Shown: positions 44,051-53,508, numbered from the stretch's first letter. The stretch is DNA of 64,000 nt from Desulfobulbus alkaliphilus (GCF_016918545.1 NZ_JAFFQC010000018.1:1-64000); one strand, 5' to 3'. The notes: generated by a model not told the origin, from the sequence alone. Numbers and translations: made by a program.

Positions 44051-44662
44051 GTGCTGCATTACAAAGATATGCTGATTCCTCGCGAGAAGCCGTATCTGCA
44101 AGGCTTGAACAGCTATTACCTGCACCTGGAAAAATTCATTGAGCACATGCAAGGGGAAATCGGCTCCGGGGGAATCCATTGTCTGTCCAACAACCTGGAG
44201 ATGCTTGTTTTCTTCAGCGAAAATGAAATCATCAGCAGTCTCGTTCAGGAAAAGGGAGGCAAAGCAAACTTCACTCCCTCCTACGAGGTAGCCAGAGGAT
44301 CCTTCTACAGCACCAGTTTTTCCGTGCAACTGTATCAACTGGGGCCGCATGCTATTTTTTTTTGGGCGCAGATGCCTCCTTTCCAGAGGGCAAAATCCGC
44401 CCTACGTTCAACTGAGATTCCTCTGCCTGATCTCATTTTCCGCCTCAAGCAAAAACACTTTTCCGGTTTTATCGATGTACAACTCGCAAACAAACCTGAC
44501 AGTGGTATCCTCTTTTTTAACGAGGGGGAACGGATCGGTGGCTCCTTTACTTGGGGAAAAGACGGTATGAGTACCGAGGACGAAGATTATAATCTTCTTC
44601 TCAGCCGGGTACAGAACGGTGAAGGCATTTTTACCTTTGGCAGTTTTATCAAGGACGAATAA
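44051..44662 (+). CDS. DUF4388-like (PATAN-type) hypothetical protein, 203 aa
   Basis: GTG 44051 (ATG 44069 is an alternative). The C-terminal half (DLIFRLKQKHFSGFIDVQLA, SGILFFNEGERIGGSFTWG) resembles the DUF4388/PATAN domain of Deltaproteobacterial signalling proteins, in which a small domain with a glycine turn reads out effectors. The N-terminal half (KFIEHMQGEIGSGGIHC) looks related, so it may be a duplication of the same domain. Function unknown; a link with the upstream zinc-ribbon gene is likely. Confidence 0.6.
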   Translation: MLHYKDMLIPREKPYLQGLNSYYLHLEKFIEHMQGEIGSGGIHCLSNNLEMLVFFSENEIISSLVQEKGGKANFTPSYEVARGSFYSTSFSVQLYQLGPHAIFFWAQMPPFQRAKSALRSTEIPLPDLIFRLKQKHFSGFIDVQLANKPDSGILFFNEGERIGGSFTWGKDGMSTEDEDYNLLLSRVQNGEGIFTFGSFIKDE

Positions 44663-44691
44663 CCGGTCCCTTCGCTTGTGGCTGGAATACT

Positions 44692-44779
44692 CCTGGATTC
44701 GTGAGCGTTCGTCCGTGGGTCAGCTTTGTTGTCTGTGACTGTTCGACGAAAGGAGACTTTATCCGACGGTTACGGGCTT
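44692..44779 (-). mobile_element. MITE-like element, copy G (partial, inverted)
   Basis: CCTGGATTCGTGAGCGTTCG, GTCCGTGGGTCAGC and TTATCCGACGGTTACGGGC match the right part of the long form in reverse. It stops seven bases before the rlmN stop codon, so it forms that gene's 3' untranslated region. Confidence 0.75.
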
Positions 44780-44786
44780 TCATTTC

Positions 44787-45833
44787 TCAACAATCCCACC
44801 CTTGTCCCGCGAGCTGACCACAAGCTGCGGCAATATCTTCCCCCCGACTCTGGCGAATAAACACTGTATATCCGTGAGCGCGAAGGATCTGCTGGAAACG
44901 GAGCACCTGTAGTGGTGGGGGACTGCGAAACCTAGAGTCATCGACAGGGTTCACGGCCAGCAGGTTGATTTTGCAGGGAACGGAACGAAGCAGCGCTGCA
45001 AGTTTGTCCGCATCAGCCTTGGTATCGTTCATTCCTTCCAGCAGGGTGTATTCAATCATGATCCGCTGGCGTTTTTTCTGCCGATAAGTACGGCAGGCCT
45101 CGATCAGGGTTGCAATGGGATAGCGTTTATTGATCGGCATAAGGGCACTGCGCATGGCGTCGTCCACCGCATGGAGCGACAAGGCCAGATTGACGTCGGT
45201 TTGTTCGCCAAGCATGGTCATCTGCGGCACCAGACCACAGGTCGAGACCGTGATACGGCGGTTGGAAAAATCAAGTCCACGCTGTTCAGTAAGAATCGAG
45301 ATAGCGTCAAGCAGGTTGGTAAAATTAGCCAGCGGTTCGCCCATGCCCATGAAAACAATATTCGTCAGCGTGCCCTTGTCATGCTCGAGTGCCCAGTCGC
45401 GAACCGAGCAAACCTGGTTGACGATTTCCGCGGTGGTCAGGTTACGATGGAACCCCATGGTGCCGGTACGACAGAAAACGCAGCCCATGGCACAACCCAC
45501 CTGGGTTGAGAGGCAGAGCGTGTTGCGGTCCTCCTCGGGGATCAGCACCGACTCAATGACATGATCATCGTGCAGGCGAAAGGCAAACTTCACTGTTCCA
45601 TCCCGCGAGCATTCGATCCTGCTGTCCTCAAATCTGCTTATATACGCAGTTTCGCTGAGCACGGCTCGAAATTCCTTGGCCAGATCGGTCATCTGGGCGA
45701 ACTCATTGATTCCGGGTCGATACACCCAGGCCAGAATCTGGCGGCCCCGAAAAGCCGGCTGCCCCTGGGACTCGACAAAGCGTACCAGTTGCTCCTGGGT
45801 CAGATTTTTCAGATCAGTTTTTTCCGGGTACAT
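44787..45833 (-). CDS. rlmN: Dual-specificity 23S rRNA/tRNA adenine C2 methyltransferase
   Basis: 348 residues. The radical SAM cluster motif is CAMGCVFCRTG (C-x3-C-x2-C). GEPLANFTNLLDAISIL and SLHAVDDAMRSALMPINKRY match, and near the C-terminus SRGEDIAAACGQLAG contains the methyl-carrying Cys. It makes m2A2503 in 23S rRNA and m2A37 in certain tRNAs. The start and length fit E. coli RlmN (384) slightly shortened. Confidence 0.95.
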   Translation of the reverse strand: MYPEKTDLKNLTQEQLVRFVESQGQPAFRGRQILAWVYRPGINEFAQMTDLAKEFRAVLSETAYISRFEDSRIECSRDGTVKFAFRLHDDHVIESVLIPEEDRNTLCLSTQVGCAMGCVFCRTGTMGFHRNLTTAEIVNQVCSVRDWALEHDKGTLTNIVFMGMGEPLANFTNLLDAISILTEQRGLDFSNRRITVSTCGLVPQMTMLGEQTDVNLALSLHAVDDAMRSALMPINKRYPIATLIEACRTYRQKKRQRIMIEYTLLEGMNDTKADADKLAALLRSVPCKINLLAVNPVDDSRFRSPPPLQVLRFQQILRAHGYTVFIRQSRGEDIAAACGQLAGQGWDC

Positions 45834-45910
45834 AGGTCTTCCCAGGATGATAATCAGTTTGTTTCACTTGCAATACGGTCTTGCATCTCCGCGGGATCTG
45901 CAGTAAGCGG

Positions 45911-46780
45911 TCACAGACGGCGGCCGGTTTCCGTTTGCAGAGGGAGGCTACCGGTCAGGGCGCAATCGATGGTGGCCAGGATGCGCTCCTTGTCCCTGGG
46001 CAGACGACCGTTGAGCGAGAAGTAATTGGAGGCGTGATTGGCATGGAACTGGGTACGGAACGAATGCAGTCCGGTGACAAGGCAGCGCAGTTCCGAAAAA
46101 AGCTGTCCTTGTTCAGGTACAGTGAAGTGTCCAGCACGCATCTGGCGAAATAACGGGGTGTTGTCGAGGACCATCAGGGTGAGAACCGCAACCTGATGCG
46201 GTTGCATCCGGTTGAGTACAGATGCCGTGGCCGCGGCATGTTCCAGTGACAACCCAACCCCGGCAATGCCCAGCAGGCAGGTGACGGAAACAAAGAAGCC
46301 GGCATTTCTGGCCCGTTGTCCAGCCGTTATCATCGCCTTGCTGTCCACCCCCTTGGCAATAGCTTTGAGGGTTGGATCATGACCGCTTTCCAGGCCCATA
46401 TACAGGCGACCCAGTCCCAAACTCCGGTAGGTTTGCAGTTGATCATCGGATTTGCCTGCAATATTCTGGCAGGTGGCATAGCAACTCACCCGTCGGACCC
46501 AGGGGAGTTTCTCCCGAATACACTGCAACAAGGCGACCAGCATGTCATCGGGCAGCGCCAGTGCGTCTCCGTCGGCAAGAAACAGGGTGGACTGCCGGCG
46601 ACACCAGGCCGCGGCAAAACTGAGGTCCTTCTCGATACGTTCCCAGGATTTGATCGCAAAGGTACGATCCCGGTAAGCACCGCAAAAGGTACAGCGGTTA
46701 TGAGAACAACCGATGGTGACCTGGAGGATGATGGAAAAAGCCTCGCTGGGAGGGCGGATGATATCTCCTTGATGCTCCAC
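45911..46780 (-). CDS. Radical SAM protein of the Elp3/HemN-like group, paralogue 1
   Basis: 289 residues. LQVTIGCSHNRCTFCGAYRD has the C-x3-C-x2-C cluster. LFLADGDALALPDDMLVALL, GLGRLYMGLESGHDPTLKAI and FFVSVTCLLGIAGVGLSLEH are shared with the 59499 gene along the whole length. FHANHASNYFSLNGRLPRDK near the end is likewise shared. The substrate is unknown. A perfect 14-bp hairpin lies 16 bases ahead of the ATG. Confidence 0.82.
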   Translation of the reverse strand: MEHQGDIIRPPSEAFSIILQVTIGCSHNRCTFCGAYRDRTFAIKSWERIEKDLSFAAAWCRRQSTLFLADGDALALPDDMLVALLQCIREKLPWVRRVSCYATCQNIAGKSDDQLQTYRSLGLGRLYMGLESGHDPTLKAIAKGVDSKAMITAGQRARNAGFFVSVTCLLGIAGVGLSLEHAAATASVLNRMQPHQVAVLTLMVLDNTPLFRQMRAGHFTVPEQGQLFSELRCLVTGLHSFRTQFHANHASNYFSLNGRLPRDKERILATIDCALTGSLPLQTETGRRL

Positions 46781-46795
46781 GGATGCCTGCTGTAT

Positions 46796-46824
46796 CTGCC
46801 CATGACGGCAGCCGTCATGGGCAG
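46796..46824. promoter_or_regulatory. Perfect stem-loop between serC and the radical SAM gene
   Basis: CTGCCCATGACGGC and GCCGTCATGGGCAG are perfect inverted repeats separated by one base, effectively a 13-bp stem with a 3-base loop. On the minus strand it sits in the leader of the radical SAM gene and after serC. There is no following T-run, so attenuation, mRNA processing or protein binding are all possible. Confidence 0.6.
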
Positions 46825-46946
46825 AAAATGGTTTTGGTCACTGAAGACCAGGTGCAAGAAAATCCCTGCATCAACATGTGCGGGACAAGGTTGACCTGTG
46901 CTCTATTAGCTCTCGTACGGATGGCGAACCGGTGTACGCCTCTGGC

Positions 46947-48029
46947 TCATCCGTTTTTCCGGGCAAAATCGGCCATGAATTCAACGAGTTTCTCCACTCC
47001 GGCCCGGGGAAAGGCGTTATAAATCGAGGCCCGGCAGCCACCCACCGAGCGATGTCCCTTCAGACCGTCGAGACCTGCCGCCGTGGCCTCGGCGATGAAG
47101 CGGGCTTCAAGCTCGGGGGTGGGCAGGTTGAAGGTGATATTCATCAGTGAACGGGACTCTTTTTCCGCATGGCCACGATAAAAATCAGTGCTGTCAATAG
47201 CCTCGTACAGCAGGGCCGCCTTGTCCTGGTTGATTTTTTCCATAGCTCCGATTCCGCCCATGGTTTTGAGCCAGTGCATCACCTGACCGACACAATAGAT
47301 GGAAAAACACGGCGGAGTATTGAACATGGAGTCCTTCTCGGCATGGGTTTTATATTTGAGCATGGACGGGACCGAGTCGCTGACCCGGTCAAGGAGATCC
47401 TCACGGATAATCACCACCGTCACCCCTGCGGGTCCCATGTTTTTCTGGGCTCCGGCGAAAATCAGACCAAAACGGCTGACATCCACCGGCCGGGAAAGGA
47501 TATCCGAGGACATATCGGCAATCAACAGGGCATCCTTGGCGGGCATGGTCTGGAACTGGGTGCCGTAGATGGTGTTGTTGGTGACGAAGTACAGATACTG
47601 GCTCTCCGGATCCACACTGTATTCATCGTCCCGGGGCACTCGTTTGAAATTAATGTCTTCACTGGAATAGGCGACATCCACGGTGGCGAAGAGTTTAGCC
47701 TCCTTGATGGCTTTTTTTGACCAGGTACCGGTATTGAGATAGGTTGCCTTTTGCCCCTGTGCCAGCAGATTCATCGGCACCATGAAAAACTGGGACGAGG
47801 CACCACCCTGAAGAAAAAGCACCTTGTAATGGGCGGGAATCCCCATCAGTTCCCGGATCAGACTCTCGGTTTCATCGGCCACGGCTATGAACTCCTTGGA
47901 CCGATGACTGAGTTCGATCAAGCCGATACCTTTATTGTTGAAATTAACGATATCGGTCGCTGCCTGCTGCAGCACGGAATACGGCAGGGTGGCGGGCCCG
48001 GGGCTGAAATTGTAAATACGTTCAGGCAT
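46947..48029 (-). CDS. serC: Phosphoserine aminotransferase
   Basis: 360 residues from ATG 48029 (AGGAGA upstream), close to the E. coli length of 362. IYNFSPGPATLPYSVLQQAA, LFLQGGASSQFFMVPMNLL and FGLIFAGAQKNMGPAGVTVV, whose Lys in AGAQKN binds PLP, and EKDSMFNTPPCFSIY identify it. It converts 3-phosphohydroxypyruvate to phosphoserine with glutamate, in serine (and possibly pyridoxine) synthesis. Confidence 0.96.
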   Translation of the reverse strand: MPERIYNFSPGPATLPYSVLQQAATDIVNFNNKGIGLIELSHRSKEFIAVADETESLIRELMGIPAHYKVLFLQGGASSQFFMVPMNLLAQGQKATYLNTGTWSKKAIKEAKLFATVDVAYSSEDINFKRVPRDDEYSVDPESQYLYFVTNNTIYGTQFQTMPAKDALLIADMSSDILSRPVDVSRFGLIFAGAQKNMGPAGVTVVIIREDLLDRVSDSVPSMLKYKTHAEKDSMFNTPPCFSIYCVGQVMHWLKTMGGIGAMEKINQDKAALLYEAIDSTDFYRGHAEKESRSLMNITFNLPTPELEARFIAEATAAGLDGLKGHRSVGGCRASIYNAFPRAGVEKLVEFMADFARKNG

Positions 48030-48220
48030 TACTGTCTCCTTGGGACAAGGTATCGTGTGTTGATGATTGCCCATCCGAAAACGGCTCTTTTATCCTGATT
48101 CCTTGTTACGCCGGCAGATGTACCCCTTGGCTCTTTTATGGATAAGCCTGCGCGGGTCCGTTCGTCGGCGCGCCTCGATTCAAAGCAGAATATCGCGTTT
48201 CTGGATGGGTGCTGAGTACG

Positions 48221-48691
48221 TTATCGATTCCGGCGAATCTGCCGCAGGGCTTCATAGAGAACTATCCCTGTGGTCATGGCCAGATTAAGGCTACGAATGT
48301 TGGTATTATTCATGGGAACTGTGTAGCATCTCTCACTATACAGCCTGAGAATATCTTCCGGCAAGCCTTTTGTCTCTTTGCCGAACACCAGTTTGTCTCC
48401 GGGAGTGAAAAAGGCATCTGTATACGATCTCTTTGTTTTTGTGGTAAAAAAATAGAGTTTCTTTTCATCCTGTTCCTGCAGGAATGCTTCAAGGTTGCGC
48501 CAGTGATTGATGCGAACATGCTCCCAGTAATCAAGTCCGGCCCGTTTCAAATGCCTGTTATCGATGGCGAAACCAAGGGGGTGCACCAGATCGAGAACCG
48601 TATCCGTTGCGCCGCACAGGCGGGCAATTGAACCGGTGTTGGGTGGGATTTCCGGTTCAACCAGAACGATGTGCAGAGGAGATGCAGACAT
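48221..48691 (-). CDS. trmL: tRNA (cytidine/uridine-34-2'-O)-methyltransferase
   Basis: 156 residues from ATG 48691, against 157 in E. coli TrmL; the open frame continues to 48796 but the extra residues read through the MITE fragment. SPOUT motifs: LVEPEIPPNTGSIARLCGAT (motif 1), VFGKETKGLPEDILR (motif 2) and YTVPMNNTNIRSLNLAMTT (motif 3, knot). It methylates the wobble-base ribose in leucine tRNAs. A single gene. Confidence 0.93.
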   Translation of the reverse strand: MSASPLHIVLVEPEIPPNTGSIARLCGATDTVLDLVHPLGFAIDNRHLKRAGLDYWEHVRINHWRNLEAFLQEQDEKKLYFFTTKTKRSYTDAFFTPGDKLVFGKETKGLPEDILRLYSERCYTVPMNNTNIRSLNLAMTTGIVLYEALRQIRRNR

Positions 48692-48743
48692 AAAAAACAG
48701 TGTTGACCAAGAAAGACCGCGCTCGTATGAGCCTCTTGCAAAC

Positions 48744-48781
48744 CTTGAATCCGTGAGCGTTATGCCCTGAAGGGCGGCTAA
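48744..48781 (-). mobile_element. MITE-like element, copy H (minimal remnant)
   Basis: CTTGAATCCGTGAGCG, then GCCCTGAAGGGCGGCT, retains one end and the GCCC/GGGC loop. The rest is lost. The remnant is flanked by GCCTCTTGCAAA on the left and GCCTCTTTGCAAA on the right, possible traces of duplication. Confidence 0.55.
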
Positions 48782-49187
48782 AATGCCTCTTTGCAAAAGA
48801 CTCGTATGTACAGAATATGGATTGAGGTTGCAAATTTAAAAATACGTCTTAAACTCTTTGCTCCCTTTTTGTTCTGTTGAACCATGGGATCACAATACGA
48901 TTGCAGAAATTTTGTTGCATTGCCTCAACCCCCGGAATACGGTAAACCACGGCCGTACTTCTGAAGCGGCCGCGACCAATCGGCATTTGTCATGCAACGT
49001 GGCTGCTCATAACTCGTGCCTATCCTGCAACGAAATATTTAGTTCCGAATCAAGGCGCGTTGGCGAATTTAAAGGTAGATATAGATATAATCTTCCGAAG
49101 ATTACATTTGACAGCGCAAAAAAAGAGTCAGGGGAAGAGAGCCGTTTCTGGATGGGCACTGACTCACTCTTCAAAGTGGACACGGAC
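48782..49187. other. Non-coding region ahead of lysC
   Basis: About 400 bases with no convincing gene. The lysC frame is open upstream to 48858 but the predicted residues look non-coding. No lysine-riboswitch fold could be confirmed by eye. GTTTCTGGATGGG occurs here (49143) and at 48197, without clear meaning. Confidence 0.4.
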
Positions 49188-50429
49188 ATGGCGCTCATCG
49201 TTCAAAAATATGGAGGAACCTCGGTTGGTTCCACAGAAAAAATCAAGGCAGTGGCCCAACGGGTCATTCAAAGCCATAAAATGGGCAATCGGATCGTTGT
49301 CGTCCTCTCGGCCATGGCCGGTGAAACCGATCGGCTCACCGGCCTTGCCCTCGATATGCAGAAAATACCCTTCCCCAGGGAAATGGATATGTTGCTGGCC
49401 ACCGGAGAACAGGTCACCGTGGCTCTTTTTGCCATGGCCGTCAAGAATGCAGGATTTGATGCCATTTCCCTGCTCGGCAGTCAGGTTTCGATTCATACCG
49501 ATGCCATGCATACCAAGGCCCGGATACAAACTATTGATCCGGAGTTGATCAACGCGTATCTTGATCAGGGAAAAATCGTCACCATTGCCGGTTTCCAGGG
49601 GGTCTCCAAAAAGGGTGACATCACCACCCTGGGGCGGGGCGGATCCGATACCACCGCCGTGGCTCTGGCGGCGGCCATGCGGGCTGATGCCTGCGAAATC
49701 TTCACCGATGTCGAGGGAATTTTCACCACCGACCCCAACATCTGTACCCTGGCACGGAAAATCGATCACATCAGTTACGATGAAATGCTTGAACTTGCCA
49801 GCCTGGGAGCAAAAGTACTCGATATACGGTCCGTAGGCCTGGCAAAACGTTTCGGTGTCCCTGTTCATGTCCGTTCAACTTTTTCAGATAATATCGGCAC
49901 CTGGGTGGTTGAGGAGAATAAAATTATGGAATCCATGCTGGTATCCGGCATCACATACAGTAAAAACGAGGCGCGAATCACTATCAAAAAAGTGCCAGAT
50001 CAGCCCGGAATAGCGGCGAAAATCTTTTTGCCAATCTCCGATGCCGGCATTCTGGTCGACATGATTATCCAGAATACCCATGACGGCCGCCTCACGGATA
50101 TGACCTTCACTGTACTGCGCCGGGACTACGACCGGGCCATGGATATTCTCAAAAAGGTCGCTGAAGAAATCGCTGCGGAAGCGGTGACCGGCGACAAGGA
50201 CATTGCCAAGGTCTCGATTGTTGGTCTCGGTATGCGCAATCATCCCGGTATCGCCTCGACCATGTTCCAGATTTTCGCCAAGGAAGGCATCAACATCATG
50301 ATGGTCTCCACCTCGGAGATCAAAGTTTCCTGCATCATTGCCGAAAAATATACGGAACTGGCCGTCAGGGCCCTGCATGACGCTTTTGCCCTGGACAAGG
50401 AAAATTTACCCGCTGAAGAAATAGACTAA
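49188..50429 (+). CDS. lysC: Aspartate kinase
   Basis: 413 residues from ATG 49188 (MALIVQKYGGTSVGSTEK). FTDVEGIFTTDPNI and LELASLGAKVLDIRSVGLAK are kinase-domain motifs. The C-terminal two ACT domains (VPDQPGIAAKIFLPISDAGI, MRNHPGIASTMFQIFAKEGI) confer feedback control by lysine and/or threonine. It phosphorylates aspartate, first step to Lys, Thr, Met. cimA follows after four bases, linking aspartate- and citramalate-derived amino-acid synthesis. Confidence 0.95.
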   Translation: MALIVQKYGGTSVGSTEKIKAVAQRVIQSHKMGNRIVVVLSAMAGETDRLTGLALDMQKIPFPREMDMLLATGEQVTVALFAMAVKNAGFDAISLLGSQVSIHTDAMHTKARIQTIDPELINAYLDQGKIVTIAGFQGVSKKGDITTLGRGGSDTTAVALAAAMRADACEIFTDVEGIFTTDPNICTLARKIDHISYDEMLELASLGAKVLDIRSVGLAKRFGVPVHVRSTFSDNIGTWVVEENKIMESMLVSGITYSKNEARITIKKVPDQPGIAAKIFLPISDAGILVDMIIQNTHDGRLTDMTFTVLRRDYDRAMDILKKVAEEIAAEAVTGDKDIAKVSIVGLGMRNHPGIASTMFQIFAKEGINIMMVSTSEIKVSCIIAEKYTELAVRALHDAFALDKENLPAEEID

Positions 50430-50433
50430 GAGC

Positions 50434-52026
50434 ATGGCCCGGATCATCGAACTCTACGACACTACCCTGCGGGACGGCACCCAGGCCGAAAATTTCAACC
50501 TGTCAGTGGATGACAAGATCAAAGTATGCCGGCAGCTCGACCACCTTGGTATCGATTTTATCGAGGGAGGCTGGCCTGGATCCAATCCCCTGGCTGTTGA
50601 TTTTTTTCGACGGATGCAGGACATCGATCTCAAGCACGCCCGGCTGACAGCTTTTGGTTCGACCCGCCATTTTCAGAAAACACCGGAAACGGATGCCAAT
50701 ATTCAGGCCCTGTTGACAGCGCAAACCCCGGCAGTGACCATCTTCGGGAAAAGTTGGGATATTCACGTTATTGACGCTCTGCGGATTGAACTGGACGATA
50801 ACCTCCAGATCATTGAAGATTCGCTGGCCTATCTTCGTCCCAGGGTTCGGTACCTGATATATGATGCCGAGCATTTTTTCGATGGTTTCAAAAACAATCG
50901 GGAATACTGCCTGGCCACTCTGGGCAGGGCGATTACCGGCGGTGCGGAGACCATCGTCCTCTGCGACACTAACGGTGGAACACTGCCCCATGAAATTCCC
51001 GAGATCATGGCACGGGTGCAACAGTACTGTGCTGATTTGAACAGCGAAGTCCGTATCGGTATTCACTCCCATAATGATTCGGAAACCGCGGTGGCCAACT
51101 CGCTGATGAGCGTCCACCTCGGAGCCAGTCATGTCCAGGGAACCATCAATGGCTTTGGAGAGCGATGCGGCAATGCCAACCTGACCTCCATCATTCCGGC
51201 CCTGATCTTCAAGATGGGCCTGGAGTGTGAAGTCGGTAAACGGATTGACCAGTTGTATACAACCTCCCGGCTGGTGAATGAACTGGCCAACCTGCCTCAC
51301 AATCGATACCAGCCTTACGTCGGTGATTCCGCCTTTGCCCATAAAGGGGGTGTTCATGTCAGTGCTGTCCAGCGCAACCCCATGACCTACGAGCATCTGG
51401 CCCCGGAAAAGGTGGGAAACAGCCGGAGGGTTCTGGTTTCCGATCAGTCCGGCAAAGCCAATATACTTCTCAAGGCCCGCAAGTATGGCCTGGATATCGA
51501 TCAGGATGATCCGATGATGGCCACGATTATCAGTGACTTGAAAGAACTTGAGAATCAGGGGTATCAGTATGAGGCGGCGGAGGCCAGCTTCGAGTTACTC
51601 ATGCGGCGGGCCCTTGGCCTGCATCGCGATTTTTTCCGCCTGGAAGCTTTCCGGGTCCTGAACAACAAGAATGACATGAACAAGGATCCGATTACCGAGG
51701 CCACCATCAGACTTTATGTCGATGGCAAGGAAGTCCATACCGCCGCCATGGGGGAAGGTCCGGTGAATGCCCTGGATCGGGCCCTGCGCAAGGCCCTGAC
51801 CAGATTTTATCCCAGCCTCGAAGATATGGAGCTTGCCGACTATAAGGTTCGTGTCCTGTCCGGTGAGCACGGTACCGGAGCCAAGGTTCGTGTATTGGTG
51901 GAAAGCAGGGATCTCCACAACAGCTGGGGAACAGTGGGGGTTTCGTTCAATATCATCGAGGCGAGCTGGCAGGCGCTGGTGGACAGCATCAACTACAAAT
52001 TGATGCAGGATGAAAAAACGAGATAG
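50434..52026 (+). CDS. cimA: Citramalate synthase
   Basis: 530 residues. IELYDTTLRDGTQAENFNLS opens a DRE-TIM metallolyase domain, followed by GIHSHNDSETAVANSLMSVH and INGFGERCGNANLTSIIPAL. PYVGDSAFAHKGGVHVSAVQ lies before the C-terminal LeuA-type regulatory dimer (YKVRVLSGEHGTGAKVRVLV). The length and opening fit the CimA subfamily, which condenses pyruvate and acetyl-CoA to citramalate for isoleucine synthesis. It is in the lysC operon. Confidence 0.92.
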   Translation: MARIIELYDTTLRDGTQAENFNLSVDDKIKVCRQLDHLGIDFIEGGWPGSNPLAVDFFRRMQDIDLKHARLTAFGSTRHFQKTPETDANIQALLTAQTPAVTIFGKSWDIHVIDALRIELDDNLQIIEDSLAYLRPRVRYLIYDAEHFFDGFKNNREYCLATLGRAITGGAETIVLCDTNGGTLPHEIPEIMARVQQYCADLNSEVRIGIHSHNDSETAVANSLMSVHLGASHVQGTINGFGERCGNANLTSIIPALIFKMGLECEVGKRIDQLYTTSRLVNELANLPHNRYQPYVGDSAFAHKGGVHVSAVQRNPMTYEHLAPEKVGNSRRVLVSDQSGKANILLKARKYGLDIDQDDPMMATIISDLKELENQGYQYEAAEASFELLMRRALGLHRDFFRLEAFRVLNNKNDMNKDPITEATIRLYVDGKEVHTAAMGEGPVNALDRALRKALTRFYPSLEDMELADYKVRVLSGEHGTGAKVRVLVESRDLHNSWGTVGVSFNIIEASWQALVDSINYKLMQDEKTR

Positions 52027-52528
52027 CGAAAAACTGCCGGCACCGGTCGACAGCTTCAGTGCCAGGGACAAGCGTGCGCTTGTCCTTTTCCTTTTCGCCC
52101 TGCTCTTGATTGCTGTGCAGTTCCGCCCGGTATCGGAAGTGCCGGAACCACAGCCCCTCGGCATACACCGTAGTACTGAAAACAATGGGTGGTCTCTGGT
52201 CGTACTGTCCACCGACCCGCAACTCAATGCTGCAAGCCCGCTTATTTTGGGCGTAGGTGGAGTGGATATCCCTGGTTTTGATCGGAACGTTCTGGACGCA
52301 TGGCCCCTTGATCTATTGTTTTTTTTCAATCGCCCGGTCCCGATTAATCACGCCACCGCCGAACACCTGCTGCGGTTGCCGGGGATCGGGCCACACCGGG
52401 CCGCGGCCATCGTCGATGACCGGGAGCGGCATGGACCCTTCAACCGCCCGGAGGATCTGCTGCGCGTCTCGGGGATCGGTCCCAGGACCCTGGAACAGCT
52501 GCTTCCCCTGGTCTGCTTTGCACCATGA
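52010..52528 (+). CDS. Membrane-anchored helix-hairpin-helix (ComEA-type) protein
   Basis: 172 residues; the start overlaps cimA by 17 bases. One membrane segment (RALVLFLFALLLIAVQF) is followed by a linker and then two helix-hairpin-helix motifs, EHLLRLPGIGPHRAAAIVDD and EDLLRVSGIGPRTLEQLLPL. ComEA-type proteins bind incoming DNA during uptake. The position between cimA and miaA is unremarkable for a small DNA-binding protein. Confidence 0.82.
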   Translation: MKKRDSEKLPAPVDSFSARDKRALVLFLFALLLIAVQFRPVSEVPEPQPLGIHRSTENNGWSLVVLSTDPQLNAASPLILGVGGVDIPGFDRNVLDAWPLDLLFFFNRPVPINHATAEHLLRLPGIGPHRAAAIVDDRERHGPFNRPEDLLRVSGIGPRTLEQLLPLVCFAP

Positions 52529-53508
52529 TGACCGCCTCGACCACGATTCTCGAACCGGTTCTTGTGCTGGTGGGCCCGACCGCCATCGGCAAGACTGAGC
52601 TGTCGATACGTCTGGCCGAAAGGTTTGATTGCGAGATTGTTTCCATGGATTCGATGCAGGTGTATCGGTACATGGACATCGGCACCGCCAAGGCGAGCCG
52701 GGAAGAACGAGGTCGCATCGTCCATCACCTGATCGATATCGTCGATCCGGACGAACAGTATGATGCGGCCGCTTTTATCCGCGATGCCCAGGCCGCAATA
52801 GCCGCAATCACAGCCCGGGGCAGGGTCCCCCTGATTACCGGTGGGACCGGTCTGTACCTCCATGCCCTGATCAACGGGTTGTTTGCCGAGGTCATCGTAG
52901 CGGAAACGGTCAGGGAGCAGATGCGGCAACGGTTGGAGCAGGAGGGCAGGGGAGCGCTGCACGAAGAGCTTTGTAGCGTGGATCCGGCTAGTGGCGCCAG
53001 AATTCATGTCAATGATACCCAGCGCCTGTTGCGGGGGCTGGAAATCTACCATGCCACCGGGATTCCCTGGTCGGAACATATCCGCAGGCAACAACTGACC
53101 GGACCCCCCGCTGTGTTCAGCAACATGCTGCAGCTTGGTTTGACCTGTGATCGAACTCTGCTGAACGAAAAGATAAAAAAACGTACATTCAAAATGATGA
53201 ATGATTCTTTTCAGAAAGAGGTTGAATTTTTGATCGACCAGGGTTTTCGCTGCGGCCTGCCGTCAATGCAGGCCCTGGGCTATCGGCACATGTGCGGGTG
53301 CCTTGACGGAACATGGGATCGCGATACAGCCACGGATGCGCTGGTTCGTGATACCCGTCGCTACGCCAAGCGGCAGATAACCTGGTTCAGGGGCCAGGCT
53401 GATTTGCACTGGCATGAGGCGCATTGCACTGAAAAAATATTTCGAGATGTGGACCTCTTTTTGCAAAAAAGGGCGGGGCCTGCACACACCAGGACCGGTT
53501 TACCATGA
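52525..53508 (+). CDS. miaA: tRNA dimethylallyltransferase
   Basis: 327 residues, overlapping the HhH gene by four bases. VLVLVGPTAIGKTELSIRLA is the P-loop. SMDSMQVYRYMDIGTAKASR carries a Tyr where most family members have Gly (VYRGMDIGTAK). LITGGTGLYLHALINGL and TRRYAKRQITWFRGQ follow. It adds a dimethylallyl group to A37 of tRNAs reading UNN codons. miaB, the next enzyme for the same nucleotide, is at 57365. Confidence 0.95.
   Translation: MMTASTTILEPVLVLVGPTAIGKTELSIRLAERFDCEIVSMDSMQVYRYMDIGTAKASREERGRIVHHLIDIVDPDEQYDAAAFIRDAQAAIAAITARGRVPLITGGTGLYLHALINGLFAEVIVAETVREQMRQRLEQEGRGALHEELCSVDPASGARIHVNDTQRLLRGLEIYHATGIPWSEHIRRQQLTGPPAVFSNMLQLGLTCDRTLLNEKIKKRTFKMMNDSFQKEVEFLIDQGFRCGLPSMQALGYRHMCGCLDGTWDRDTATDALVRDTRRYAKRQITWFRGQADLHWHEAHCTEKIFRDVDLFLQKRAGPAHTRTGLP

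Noticed and set aside
48197-49155. Repeated word GTTTCTGGATGGG at 48197 and 49143
   Set aside because: Short, not symmetrical, and lacking further flanking identity; probably chance.
48782-49187. Possible lysine riboswitch ahead of lysC
   Set aside because: I could not find the conserved core of the L-box by eye, so no claim is made; a covariance-model search would decide.
49060-49548. Alternative plus-strand frame overlapping the lysC start
   Set aside because: Residues are rich in Pro, Trp and Ser with no family likeness; lysC is unmistakable in the other frame.
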